Positions 25,253 to 33,896 of a stretch of DNA of 64,000 nt are shown piece by piece. This DNA is from Acinetobacter seifertii (GTDB lineage: Bacteria > Pseudomonadota > Gammaproteobacteria > Pseudomonadales > Moraxellaceae). Under the pieces are notes generated by a model that saw only the letters and a list, made by a program, of their open reading frames with translations, ran no database searches and was not told the DNA's origin. Position numbers and translations under genes: made by a program. Within the stretch, counting starts at the first letter, position 1. Every line of letters starts with the position of its first letter. Location of the stretch: the NCBI RefSeq assembly GCF_000368065.1, contig NZ_KB851200.1:635827-699826 (forward strand). The letters are read 5' to 3'.

Positions 25253-26255
25253 TTTAGTTTTGAAAAATTTTTCCCAGCGTACAAGAGAATTAGCACCAGG
25301 CTTTGTAGTCAGTTCGGTCGTTGCTGCGGCTGCCTGTTTTTTATCAGAGCATTATGGTGCGCCAGTCATGCTATTTGCACTACTGCTCGGCATGAGCGTG
25401 AATTTTTTAGCGGCTGAAAGTAAATGTAAGGTAGGTATCGAGTTCACCGCACGTAGTGTGCTGAGGATGGGCATCGCGTTACTCGGCATGCGTATAACTT
25501 TAGGACAAATTACCGCACTAGGTTGGCAGCCTGTTGCGTTAGTCGTTACTCTGGTTATTGTCACAATTGCCGTTTCTGTTATTGCCGCTAAAATCTTAGG
25601 CTTCCAAAAACTATTTGGCATGCTCACTGGTGGATCCACGGCAATCTGCGGTGCTTCAGCCGCATTGGCACTATCGGCTGCTTTTCCAAATCATCCGCAA
25701 AAAGAAAAAGCGACCTTGTTTACCGTGATTGGTGTGTCAGCACTTTCAACCTTTGCAATGATTGTCTATCCGATGATTGCGAAGTGGCTAGAGTTATCGC
25801 CACAAGCGGCTGGTGTGTTTCTTGGTGCTACGATTCACGATGTGGCGCAAGTGGTCGGCGCTGGTTATAGCATGTCTACTCAAACAGGTGATACGGCGAC
25901 TGTAGTTAAACTTATGCGTGTAGCAATGCTGCTTCCAGTAATTGTTTGTGCGGCTATGATTACCCGTATGCAAGGAGCAGATTCAACCGGAGAGCGACCA
26001 CCATTACTGCCTTGGTTTGCTGTTGGCTTTCTACTACTCGCTTGTATTAATAGTACAGGATGGGTACCAGCGATGGTTCAAAATGGAATTAATGACTTAT
26101 CACGCTGGTTTTTAGTCATCGCAATTAGTGCTTTAGGAATGAAAACTCAGTTAAAAGAATTAGCATCTGTCGGCATTAAACCAATTCTTTTAATGATCGG
26201 CGAAAGCATCTTTTTAGTGGTATTGGTTCTTGGACTTATGCGCTTGTGGTTTTAA
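25245..26255 (+). CDS. YeiH-family putative sulfate/organic-anion exporter
   Basis: This is a 336-residue membrane protein with about 10-11 TM helices and the conserved phrases of the YeiH/PSE family: LLLGMSVNFLAAE, LRMGIALLGMRITL, GGSTAICGASAALALSAAFP, GVFLGATIHDVAQVVGAGYSM and AISALGMKTQLKEL. Members are annotated as putative sulfate exporters. The ATG at 25245 overlaps the ferredoxin stop by 8 nt; the earlier frame opening at 25233 is less likely. Last gene of the operon. With a TauD-like dioxygenase (which releases sulfite from sulfonates) it hints at a sulfur-containing substrate, but other acids cannot be excluded. Confidence 0.85.
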   Translation: MSSLVLKNFSQRTRELAPGFVVSSVVAAAACFLSEHYGAPVMLFALLLGMSVNFLAAESKCKVGIEFTARSVLRMGIALLGMRITLGQITALGWQPVALVVTLVIVTIAVSVIAAKILGFQKLFGMLTGGSTAICGASAALALSAAFPNHPQKEKATLFTVIGVSALSTFAMIVYPMIAKWLELSPQAAGVFLGATIHDVAQVVGAGYSMSTQTGDTATVVKLMRVAMLLPVIVCAAMITRMQGADSTGERPPLLPWFAVGFLLLACINSTGWVPAMVQNGINDLSRWFLVIAISALGMKTQLKELASVGIKPILLMIGESIFLVVLVLGLMRLWF

Positions 26256-26347
26256 TTTTAAAAATTAGATTTTTAAGGAAGTTATGGAATAGTTCTCCAG
26301 CTTCCTTATACTTTAAATGACTTCATGGGGTGTCAAATAAAGAGAAA

Positions 26348-27358
26348 TTAATTGAGCAGGGCTTTATTGTGACTACGCCACATATTCGGTGACATACCAA
26401 ATTGGCTAATGAACCAACGCGTAAAAGAACTCGGCATTGAATAACCTAAAATATCAGACACTTGAGCGAGTGAATAATTTAGATTTTTTAAATAACGAAA
26501 TACGAGGTCTCTACGTACTTCATTCATTAAATCACTAAAACTCGTCTGAGCTTCTTCTAATCGACGTTGTAAAGTCCGTACATGAATACCATGTGTTTGA
26601 GCGACTTGATCAATCGTAGCGCGGCCCATTGGCAAAAGAAGATAAATACTTTTACGAATATCAAAAATCATGGTCGATTCATTGCTATTTTGCAAAATAT
26701 CTAAATAGCGCTGCGCATGGTTAGCCATAGCCAAATTTGCTTGAGGGTTTGTTGTATCAAGTTCGGCCGCCGTACAAACAATGCCATTAAAGTCACTACC
26801 GAACTCGAGCGCACAGCCAAAAATCCGCCGATGCAAAGTTAAATCACTGGGCGGGTTATGAGTGAAGTGTACACTTAACGGTCGCCATTTTTGCATCATG
26901 AGTGCTGCACAAAAACGATGGGTGATTCCTAAAGCAAGTTCTGTGGCTTGGCGGCTATATCCGCAAGTTGTGGTTATAACTTCTTCTCGAATAACTACTG
27001 TATCGTCAATTTCTTCTATATATATTTCAAGTGAGTTATTGAGTAAATTCCTATAACGAACAATCGTTTGTAGCGCTTCTCTCAAAGTATATTGGTAACT
27101 TAATAATAAGCTCAGTTCACCAAAATCTGCGATTTCACGTTGCTCTGCCATATGTAAACCGAAAACATCACAGTTACTCATCTGGGCTGAGTCTTCCAGC
27201 AAAGTAATGGCTTTATCTACAGGAATACGTTGTTTAAGATCATTCAATTGAGTTTGGCTAAGCCCAACACGTGATAATAAATGGTAGGGATTTAGATCTA
27301 ATTGCTGAGCAACTGCCAAATAATTTTTTAAAGAGGCGGTATGCGCAAGAGGCACCAT
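26348..27358 (-). CDS. AraC-family transcriptional regulator (Arabinose_bd/HTH_18)
   Basis: This is a 336-residue regulator. An N-terminal ligand domain of the OruR/ArgR-like type (about 15-205) has segments HMAEQREIADFGELSLLLSY, LREALQTIVRYRNLLN and EFGSDFNGIVCTAAELD. A C-terminal AraC DNA-binding pair follows (IDQVAQTHGIHVRTLQRRLEE and LAQVSDILGYSMPSSFTRWF). It starts behind AGGAG. It lies convergent with the preceding operon and divergent from the hydrolase gene. The 20-bp motif found at both the operon promoter and here is its best candidate site, so it is probably the activator of both. The inducer is unknown. Confidence 0.9.
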   Translation of the reverse strand: MVPLAHTASLKNYLAVAQQLDLNPYHLLSRVGLSQTQLNDLKQRIPVDKAITLLEDSAQMSNCDVFGLHMAEQREIADFGELSLLLSYQYTLREALQTIVRYRNLLNNSLEIYIEEIDDTVVIREEVITTTCGYSRQATELALGITHRFCAALMMQKWRPLSVHFTHNPPSDLTLHRRIFGCALEFGSDFNGIVCTAAELDTTNPQANLAMANHAQRYLDILQNSNESTMIFDIRKSIYLLLPMGRATIDQVAQTHGIHVRTLQRRLEEAQTSFSDLMNEVRRDLVFRYLKNLNYSLAQVSDILGYSMPSSFTRWFISQFGMSPNMWRSHNKALLN

Positions 27359-27547
27359 TTTATTATCTCCTGTTCTTAATCAGCCATATTCCTTACAGCT
27401 GATATCTAGTTATAACTAAAATATCTGCATTACAAAAGCTTTTATTTAAGCGCCTAATCTTGATGTCGATTCAATTTTAAACCTGTTCTTTTAATTCACT
27501 TGTAATTACAAAAACTATTTTAATTAATTTACGAAATTTTAAAAAGA

Positions 27548-27567
27548 TGTGTCGTCAAATGAAAAGT
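27548..27567 (+). promoter_or_regulatory. Predicted AraC-regulator binding motif, copy 2
   Basis: TGTGTCGTCAAATGAAAAGT matches copy 1 at 19 of 20 bases, in the same orientation toward the downstream gene. A TATTGT hexamer follows 40 bp after it (27608-27613), close to the 39-bp distance seen at copy 1. That puts the hydrolase in the same regulon. Confidence 0.65.
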
Positions 27568-27648
27568 CCGTGACGCCTTATGTACACCATTAACTGAAAT
27601 GAGCCTTTATTGTGAATGGAGTTTTATAAAAATTCTTAAGCCTCCTAG

Positions 27649-28269
27649 ATGGCAAAATTCACAGGCGTCGAAATGGAAAAAATACAAACTAAAGCAACAA
27701 TTTTAATTATTCCGGGGTTACGCGATCATGTTCCCGAGCATTGGCAAACGATCTTAGAAACAAAGCTAGCAAAGGTTCGCTCTGTACCACCTGTAGAAAC
27801 TAATAAACTCAATTGTGAAAATAGAGTTGCTGCAATACAAGCACAACTAGAACAAATACAAGGGCCTGTCATTTTAGTTGCACACAGCGCAGGCGTGCTA
27901 ATGACAATACATTGGGCTGCAAAATATCAAAGACCAATTCAAGGTGCTTTGCTTGTGGCTCCACCTGACTTAAACGAAAGCTGGCCAGAAAATTATCCAA
28001 GCCCAACCGTACTTCATCTAGAAGGATGGAGTCCTTTACCAGATCAAACACTACCTTTCCCCAGCATTTTGGTTGCAAGCACCAATGACCATTTAGCTCG
28101 TTATGAAGCTGTAAGTGAAATGGCAGAAAAGTGGGGTAGTCAACTCGTAAATCTGGGGGAAGTGGGACATTTAAACCCTGCATCTGGCTTTGGCTATTGG
28201 CCTTTAGCTGAACAATTCATTCAACAGTTAGATCAGGTCGAACAACCTGCCTTGTTATTCACCAATTAA
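27649..28269 (+). CDS. RBBP9/YdeN-like serine alpha/beta-hydrolase
   Basis: This is a 206-residue hydrolase. The opening strand (ATILIIPGLRDHVPEHWQT), the nucleophile elbow VAHSAG (Ser80), VASTNDHLARYE (Asp about 148) and VGHLNPASGFGYWP (His about 173) give a full catalytic triad of the RBBP9 type. The start is uncertain: ATG 27649 has no ribosome-binding site; ATG 27673 (MEKIQTKA) is an alternative eight codons later. It is divergent from the AraC regulator and has the shared 20-bp motif upstream, so it may cleave an ester or lactone for the catabolic regulon. An insertion sequence begins at its 3' end, and the last residues might be altered. Confidence 0.82.
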   Translation: MAKFTGVEMEKIQTKATILIIPGLRDHVPEHWQTILETKLAKVRSVPPVETNKLNCENRVAAIQAQLEQIQGPVILVAHSAGVLMTIHWAAKYQRPIQGALLVAPPDLNESWPENYPSPTVLHLEGWSPLPDQTLPFPSILVASTNDHLARYEAVSEMAEKWGSQLVNLGEVGHLNPASGFGYWPLAEQFIQQLDQVEQPALLFTN

Positions 28270-28271
28270 AA

Positions 28272-29714
28272 TGTCTATGCGATAAACCATTTAAAATGTC
28301 CTGTTTTTAACCACAAGAGTCAAGCACAGGATTTAACTTTCTTTGTTCAATAACAGCTTTCTGAGCTTTACGACTCGGCATACTTTTCTTGAGACGGGAA
28401 CGTTTATTCTGTTTTTCCAACTCTTCATGCTGTTGCTGAATATGTGCCAGAACTGTACCTAACCGTTTATTCTCAACGATCTCATTCTGCTGTAGCCCAG
28501 CTAATTTATTGAAAATGCTGTAGTTGAGCTTTCGTCCCTCGTACATGAGGGCCACAGTGCCATCTGGGTACTCCAGAAATGAAATATATTGCCCAACAAG
28601 CTTATGATTCAGCTCTGTCGGTTCAAGCAGATAAATACATTTGTCATAGGTCAGGGTCAGATTCTTGGTGACCTTACGCGGTTCCTGCCAGGTAAAAATA
28701 TCATCCAGTTCAAGATGAGATTCGGTTAATGGCCGATGTAAATTCTTTGAGTTTCGCGCACACTTGGCAAACTTCTGATTGAAATGCTCAATAAAGCAGG
28801 GCAGCCAGGCATTTGCCTCGGCAATTGAACAGATACCTTCTAGGCGCATTTCCTTGATCAGGCGATCCTGGAGTGTTCTATTGGCACGTTCCACACGGCC
28901 TTTGGCCTGGGGTGAGTTGGCGAAGATAATATCAATATTTAACTCATTCAGAATCCGCCCAAATTGCGTGATCTGGCTGTCCTGGCTCGATTTCTGGTTC
29001 ACTCGGAAGACCGAATGTTTATCGCTATAAAAGGCCAGAGGCTTACCGTATTGTTCAATGTAGGCTCGGGTTGAAAGCATATAGTCGAAGGTCGTTTCCG
29101 CCTCACAGAAGCGCAGATGCAACAGCTTTCCAGTGGCATCATCGATATAAACCAGCAAGCAGCACTTAGCAGCGCGTCCTTCGAACCAGTCATGATATGA
29201 GCCATCAATCTGGATTAGCTCACCGAAGCAATCCCGGTTATAACGTGGCTGATATGGACGTTTAAGGCGCTTGGATCGTGGAATCCAGAGGTCATTTGCA
29301 GTCATCCAGCGCCGAAGCGTTTCTACCGGGATATTCAGGTCAAACATGCTGCTGAGCTTCTCATGGGCCAAGGTAGGTCCAAATCCCAGCAGATGTTCAG
29401 AAATAATGGAAAGACATTTTGATTTTAATAAATCATCATGGCGACGATGGCCAGGTTGACCACGACTGGCATGCGCCATACCTGAAACACCATCTTGATT
29501 GAGCTTCTGTAATAACCGGGTAATTTGACGGGTTGAAAGATTAAGGATTTCAGCAGCACGGACTTGTGTAATACGATGATCTCGAACGTCTTGCAGAACA
29601 GCAAGACGTTGAATTTCTTTGTCAGACATAGTGATCAGCATCTATATTTCATATCCAGTCCATGATGTTTAAGCCATCATAAACTAGACATTTTTATTGG
29701 TGAGAATATAGACA
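28272..29714 (-). mobile_element. ISNCY/IS1202-like insertion sequence
   Basis: An element of about 1.44 kb carries a single transposase gene. The outermost matching ends are TGTCTAT at 28272 and its complement ending at 29714. A second, inner repeat lies 24-25 bp further in on each side (TGTCC at 28297; TGTCT complement ending 29690), with ACCA-T-AAAATGTC-type sequence around both. The ends are thus doubled, probably transposase-binding sites. No target duplication can be read next to 28272/29714, so exact limits are unsure. Family assignment is by transposase resemblance. Confidence 0.75.
28307..29641 (-). CDS. DDE transposase of ISNCY/IS1202-like element
   Basis: This 444-residue transposase has an N-terminal helix-turn-helix (DHRITQVRAAEILNLSTRQI, about 21-40) and a DDE catalytic core. 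D146 lies in LIQIDGSYHDWF, D207 in FYSDKHSVF and E251 in KGRVERANRTLQ, with 43 residues between the last two. A C-terminal basic tail follows. It is complete and uninterrupted, so the element may be active. The stop lies only about 35 bp from the left end of the element. The ATG at 29641 gives MLITMSDKEI; the second ATG at 29629 is possible. It runs opposite to the surrounding genes. Confidence 0.92.
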   Translation of the reverse strand: MLITMSDKEIQRLAVLQDVRDHRITQVRAAEILNLSTRQITRLLQKLNQDGVSGMAHASRGQPGHRRHDDLLKSKCLSIISEHLLGFGPTLAHEKLSSMFDLNIPVETLRRWMTANDLWIPRSKRLKRPYQPRYNRDCFGELIQIDGSYHDWFEGRAAKCCLLVYIDDATGKLLHLRFCEAETTFDYMLSTRAYIEQYGKPLAFYSDKHSVFRVNQKSSQDSQITQFGRILNELNIDIIFANSPQAKGRVERANRTLQDRLIKEMRLEGICSIAEANAWLPCFIEHFNQKFAKCARNSKNLHRPLTESHLELDDIFTWQEPRKVTKNLTLTYDKCIYLLEPTELNHKLVGQYISFLEYPDGTVALMYEGRKLNYSIFNKLAGLQQNEIVENKRLGTVLAHIQQQHEELEKQNKRSRLKKSMPSRKAQKAVIEQRKLNPVLDSCG

Positions 29715-29838
29715 CTTTAAATGGGTTCTAACATGCCTAGTACAAAAAATACCTGCTTATGTAAACCATTTAAAAGCCAATGGATGGCTTTGAGTAATAA
29801 GCAATAAATAAGAAAAATCATATTGATAGGGAGATAAT

Positions 29839-31671
29839 ATGATGGGTCATTACGTCTATTTAAATCAAAGAAATAATCACGTTTTATATATTCAAAAAAT
29901 AGGTGTTTCATTAAGTCTGATTTTATTCATGTCTAAAGCGAACGCAGCCAGTTTTGATGTTGATAAAGACTGGAAGTTCGAGACAAAAACGACATTAAGC
30001 CTAGGTGCAAGTTGGAGTACACAAGATCCAACCGTTTCATTACTTTACCGGCCAGATGCAAACAAAATAGTCAAACAAGGCGCTAGCATTGATGTGAATG
30101 GTGATGATGGACGTATGAATTTTAGTAAATATGATGCCATTTCACAGATTATCAGAGGCATAACTGAAGTTAAGCTAAATGGAGAACAACAAGGTGCGGT
30201 CATTAGCACTAAATACTGGTATGACCATGCTTATGAGACAGGGCACGGAGATTTTAAACCCTTTAATGATTCAGCGTGGCCAAGGCTTGCAAAATTCAAA
30301 GGTATCGATTTATGGAATGCCTATATATGGAAAGATTTTGAATTAGACGATGGAAAAAGCATCAATTTAAAATTAGGCAAACAGACTTTAAATTGGGGGA
30401 AATCTCAGTTTTTTCAAAACGGTTTAAATTCGGTGAGTGCATTTGATTTTGCCGCGATTAACCGACCGGGTGGTGATGCAAAAGAAAGAATCATTCCAAC
30501 CGAAATGATTTCATTCGACACAAGCATTAATAAAAATTTGAAAATAGAAGGGTTCTATCAATTTAAATTTAGACCTTCAGTTGTTGATGGTAACGGAACT
30601 TTCTTTGAGATTTCAGACTTTGTCCCCGAAAATGCAGGTCCAGTTCTGATTGCTGGAGGTGGAGATAAATTATCAGATACCGCAATTCGTTTACGTACCT
30701 ATATTCCACGTGCAGAAAGTAGAAAAGCAAAGGATAATGGCCAATATGGTATTGCTTTAAAACAGACATTACCAAGTTTAAATAATGCTGAGTTAGGTAT
30801 TTACTATGCGAACTACCATAGCCGTAATGCAAACTTTGATGGAACCGCTGTAACAGCAGCAGGACCCGAACATTTTAATACCGCGAGTTATTTTTCTATC
30901 TATCCTGAAAATATCAAAATGTTTGGATTAAGTCTGACTGGGAAAGTTGGAACAACAACCGTTTTTAGTGAATTAACCCACAAACCTAATCAACCTTTAC
31001 AACTAAACGGTACAGACATTGTCTATGCTCAAGTGCTATCGGAAGGAACACCATTTGCGCCGCCGGGAAAAACTGTTGAATTAGGTCAATATATTCAAGG
31101 ATATGTACGCTTGCCCGTAACACAATTTTCAGTTGGAGCAACTGATAGCATATTCAATATTTGGGGTGCAAATTCGATGACATGGTCTACAGAGTTTGCC
31201 TTAAACCATATTGCAGATATTGGTAATCATCGGTTTGGCCGGACAGGCGCATTTGGCCGTAGTGAGCTTTCAACTGGTGCTTATAATCCTGAAACAGGTG
31301 ACTTTAAATGTACGCCGTATGGTACAGCTCATCTTACAAATACAGAAATTGATAACTTGAATGAACGCTTTTGTAATAAAAATGGTTTTTTTAATGAATG
31401 GTCATTTGGTTACCGATTACGTGGCGCATTAAATTATCAAGATATTTTACCCTCTACAGTGATTACGCCAAGTCTTAGTTTTAGACATGATGTTTATGGA
31501 TATAGCCAAAACTTTCAAGAAGGGCAAATGAGTGTAAGTGCAGCGTTATCTATGACTTATCAGCAAAAATATACAACAGAGATTGCCTATAATAACTTTT
31601 TTGGTTCTAATGAATTTAGCACCATAGATGATCGAGATTTTGTATCATTAACATTTAAAGCTAATTTTTAG
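29839..31671 (+). CDS. DUF1302 outer-membrane protein
   Basis: This is a 610-residue protein with a signal peptide (SLSLILFMSKANAAS, cleavage after ANA near residue 35) and a mature part rich in alternating beta-strands that ends in phenylalanine (TFKANF). That pattern fits an outer-membrane barrel. The N-terminal motif KFETKTTLSLGASW and later GKQTLNWGKSQFF and FAAINRPG are DUF1302 markers. These proteins usually pair with a DUF1329 gene and act in hydrophobic-compound (sterol, aromatic or phthalate-like) uptake. No DUF1329 gene is here. AGGGAG sits before two adjacent ATGs (29839, 29842). The insertion sequence upstream may affect its promoter. Confidence 0.87.
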   Translation: MMGHYVYLNQRNNHVLYIQKIGVSLSLILFMSKANAASFDVDKDWKFETKTTLSLGASWSTQDPTVSLLYRPDANKIVKQGASIDVNGDDGRMNFSKYDAISQIIRGITEVKLNGEQQGAVISTKYWYDHAYETGHGDFKPFNDSAWPRLAKFKGIDLWNAYIWKDFELDDGKSINLKLGKQTLNWGKSQFFQNGLNSVSAFDFAAINRPGGDAKERIIPTEMISFDTSINKNLKIEGFYQFKFRPSVVDGNGTFFEISDFVPENAGPVLIAGGGDKLSDTAIRLRTYIPRAESRKAKDNGQYGIALKQTLPSLNNAELGIYYANYHSRNANFDGTAVTAAGPEHFNTASYFSIYPENIKMFGLSLTGKVGTTTVFSELTHKPNQPLQLNGTDIVYAQVLSEGTPFAPPGKTVELGQYIQGYVRLPVTQFSVGATDSIFNIWGANSMTWSTEFALNHIADIGNHRFGRTGAFGRSELSTGAYNPETGDFKCTPYGTAHLTNTEIDNLNERFCNKNGFFNEWSFGYRLRGALNYQDILPSTVITPSLSFRHDVYGYSQNFQEGQMSVSAALSMTYQQKYTTEIAYNNFFGSNEFSTIDDRDFVSLTFKANF

Positions 31672-31740
31672 TTCGATTATTTTATAAAAAATATATAGAA
31701 ATACTCGTTAAAAATGAGATTTAGACGTGGAGGATAACTT

Positions 31741-32187
31741 TTGAAATTTAGATCAAAAATTGATTGGTGGCTTTTATTAATATTTGTTGTGATCACTGCC
31801 AATATTATTTTTAAAATTTATCAAGAAGTTCATCATTCTTCTATGGGCACCAATTTTTCGCATCTCATAATTTATAGTTTAGTCATTGTAATTATTTGGT
31901 TCCCAATCTTTAGCACTTACTATGTGGTAGAAAATAGTACATTAGTCATTAAGAGTCTGGTTTTCCGTTGGAAAATTAATATTGATGATATTATCCAAAT
32001 AGAACCGACGTATAACCCACTTTCATCTCCAGCACTATCGCTAGATCGGCTTAAAATTAGTTATATGAAAAATGGAAGAATAGCAAAGGTGATGATTTCG
32101 CCAAAAGATAAAGAGGGCTTTTTAAATACTTTACGTAAAAATCCGTATAACAAGTTTTTGTCTGAAGCTTTTGAAGTTAATGGCTAA
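31741..32187 (+). CDS. PH-domain (bPH) small membrane protein
   Basis: This 148-residue protein begins with a TTG start behind GGAGG. It has two TM helices (about 10-28 and 42-62), then a bacterial pleckstrin-homology-like domain (YYVVENSTLVIKSLVFRWKI, then IDDIIQIEPTYNP). Closing phrase MISPKDKEGFLNTLRKNP is typical of the bPH family. The family often sits in the membrane near secretion or stress genes; biochemical function is unknown. It is downstream of DUF1302 by 69 bp and shares its direction. Whether the two are functionally tied is unclear. Confidence 0.8.
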   Translation: MKFRSKIDWWLLLIFVVITANIIFKIYQEVHHSSMGTNFSHLIIYSLVIVIIWFPIFSTYYVVENSTLVIKSLVFRWKINIDDIIQIEPTYNPLSSPALSLDRLKISYMKNGRIAKVMISPKDKEGFLNTLRKNPYNKFLSEAFEVNG

Positions 32188-32337
32188 ATTGATCTGCGTG
32201 TCTAGAAAACACTAGTTATGTATTAAAAGTTTAAAAATATGGACGGTATTCCTTAGTATAGTTAAATAAATAAACTATAAGTCTCTCTCCTAAAGCATTA
32301 CCCTATGCCTATTGCGAAAAATAAGAAATGGAGATAA

Positions 32338-33690
32338 ATGATGCTTACACGTTTTTTAATGCCACTTTTAGGTACAACAGTTGTCATTCTTGTTGCAGGG
32401 TGTGCTTCATCCTCTCAATATCCAATTACAGAGAGTTATGGACCAGATCCAAAATTACCTGAACCTAAAACAAGTTTAATTCCAACCGTAAATATAGCCC
32501 CGGCACAAGGCTGGCCGAGTGGTGTTATGCCAACACCAGCTGAAGGCTTAAAGGTAAAAGCATTTGCTAAAGGACTTGAACATCCACGTTGGCTCTATGT
32601 ATTACCGAATGGTGATGTATTGGTCGCTGAAACGGATGCTCCGCCTAAACCAGAAGATAGCAAAGGCATTAAAGGTAAAATCATGACGTTTGTGATGAGA
32701 CGGGCAGGCTCATCTCATCCAAGTGCTAATCGTATTACTTTACTTCGTGACACCAATGGAGACGGAGTTGCTGATAAAAAAACGATATTTCTTCAAAACT
32801 TAAACTCACCATTTGGTATGGCTTTAGTAGATAATAACTTATATATAGCCAATACAGATGCACTCATACGTTTCCCTTATCAAGAAGGGGAAACACAGAT
32901 TACTGCGAGCGGAACTAAAGTATTAGACTTACCGGGCGGTCCTTTAAATCATCATTGGACCAAAAATGTCATTGCTAACCGTGAAGGTACCAAGCTCTAC
33001 ATTACCGTCGGTTCCAATAGTAATGTTGGCGAAAATGGTTTGGATCAAGAAAAAAGCCGTGCACAAATTACAGAGTTTGATATTGCAAGCGGTCAGTCTC
33101 GTCCATTTGCAACAGGACTGCGTAATCCAAATGGTATGGCTTGGCAACCTCAAAGCGGTCAATTATGGACGGTTGTAAATGAGCGCGATGAAATCGGTAG
33201 TGACCTAGTACCCGATTATATGACATCGGTACAAGATGGCGCTTTTTACGGCTGGCCTTATAGTTACTATGGTCAACACGTAGATGTGCGAGTCAAACCA
33301 CAAAATCCAGCAATGGTCGCTCGTGCAATTAAACCTGACTATGCACTAGGCAACCATACTGCTTCTTTAGGTCTTACATTTTATGCAGCCGAGCTGATGC
33401 CACAATTTAGAGGTGGGGCATTGATCGGTCAGCATGGTTCATGGAACCGCAAGCCTCATAGTGGTTATAAAGTCATTTTTGTACCATTTAGAAGTGGTCA
33501 GCCCTCAGGTCCACCGCAAGATATTTTGACTGGATTCCTCAGTGATAAAGGAAAGGCTTATGGACGTCCAGTTGGGGTGGCAATAGATTTTTCGGGTGCC
33601 GTGTTAGTTGCAGATGATGTAGGCAATACAATTTGGCGTGTTTCACCAGTTGCAGAGACAACTTATGAGACCCCATATAAAAATAAATAG
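32338..33690 (+). CDS. Sorbosone-dehydrogenase-like PQQ beta-propeller lipoprotein
   Basis: This is a 450-residue lipoprotein of the soluble aldose/L-sorbosone-dehydrogenase beta-propeller family. The signal peptide ends in the lipobox VAGCASS (Cys22). Family blocks: GLEHPRWLYVLPNGDVLVAETD, RITLLRDTNGDGVADKKTIF, SPFGMALVDNNLYIANTDAL, ITVGSNSNVGENG, ATGLRNPNGMAWQP and GQHGSWNRKPHSGYKVIFV. Such enzymes oxidise sugars or sugar-like alcohols with pyrroloquinoline quinone. The natural substrate of the Acinetobacter protein is not known. PQQ supply genes are not in the window. It stands alone, with gaps of about 150 and 200 bp on either side. Confidence 0.9.
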   Translation: MMLTRFLMPLLGTTVVILVAGCASSSQYPITESYGPDPKLPEPKTSLIPTVNIAPAQGWPSGVMPTPAEGLKVKAFAKGLEHPRWLYVLPNGDVLVAETDAPPKPEDSKGIKGKIMTFVMRRAGSSHPSANRITLLRDTNGDGVADKKTIFLQNLNSPFGMALVDNNLYIANTDALIRFPYQEGETQITASGTKVLDLPGGPLNHHWTKNVIANREGTKLYITVGSNSNVGENGLDQEKSRAQITEFDIASGQSRPFATGLRNPNGMAWQPQSGQLWTVVNERDEIGSDLVPDYMTSVQDGAFYGWPYSYYGQHVDVRVKPQNPAMVARAIKPDYALGNHTASLGLTFYAAELMPQFRGGALIGQHGSWNRKPHSGYKVIFVPFRSGQPSGPPQDILTGFLSDKGKAYGRPVGVAIDFSGAVLVADDVGNTIWRVSPVAETTYETPYKNK

Positions 33691-33896
33691 CTTTTACTCG
33701 GTTGATGACTTCATTATTTTGATTTTATTTTAATATTTTAAAATAACTAACTAATTTATCCTTATTTTAGATTGATTAGTTAGTTTTATTTATATATCTA
33801 TTTTTTAGTCTGAGCTAAATAAGGTTCTTTTTACAATTAATAATTAAATTTTGTTAGCATGCGCCGTATAGATAAGAAGAATTGTTGATATGAATT

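Noticed and set aside
26274..26308. TAAGGAAG / CTTCCTTA inverted repeat after the YeiH-like gene
   Set aside because: Eight-bp stem with a 19-nt loop and no T-run; too weak to call a terminator.
29739..29766. Possible XerC/XerD (pdif-like) site beside the insertion sequence
   Set aside because: Only a TTATGTAAACC half resembles a XerD arm; the XerC arm at the right spacing does not match.
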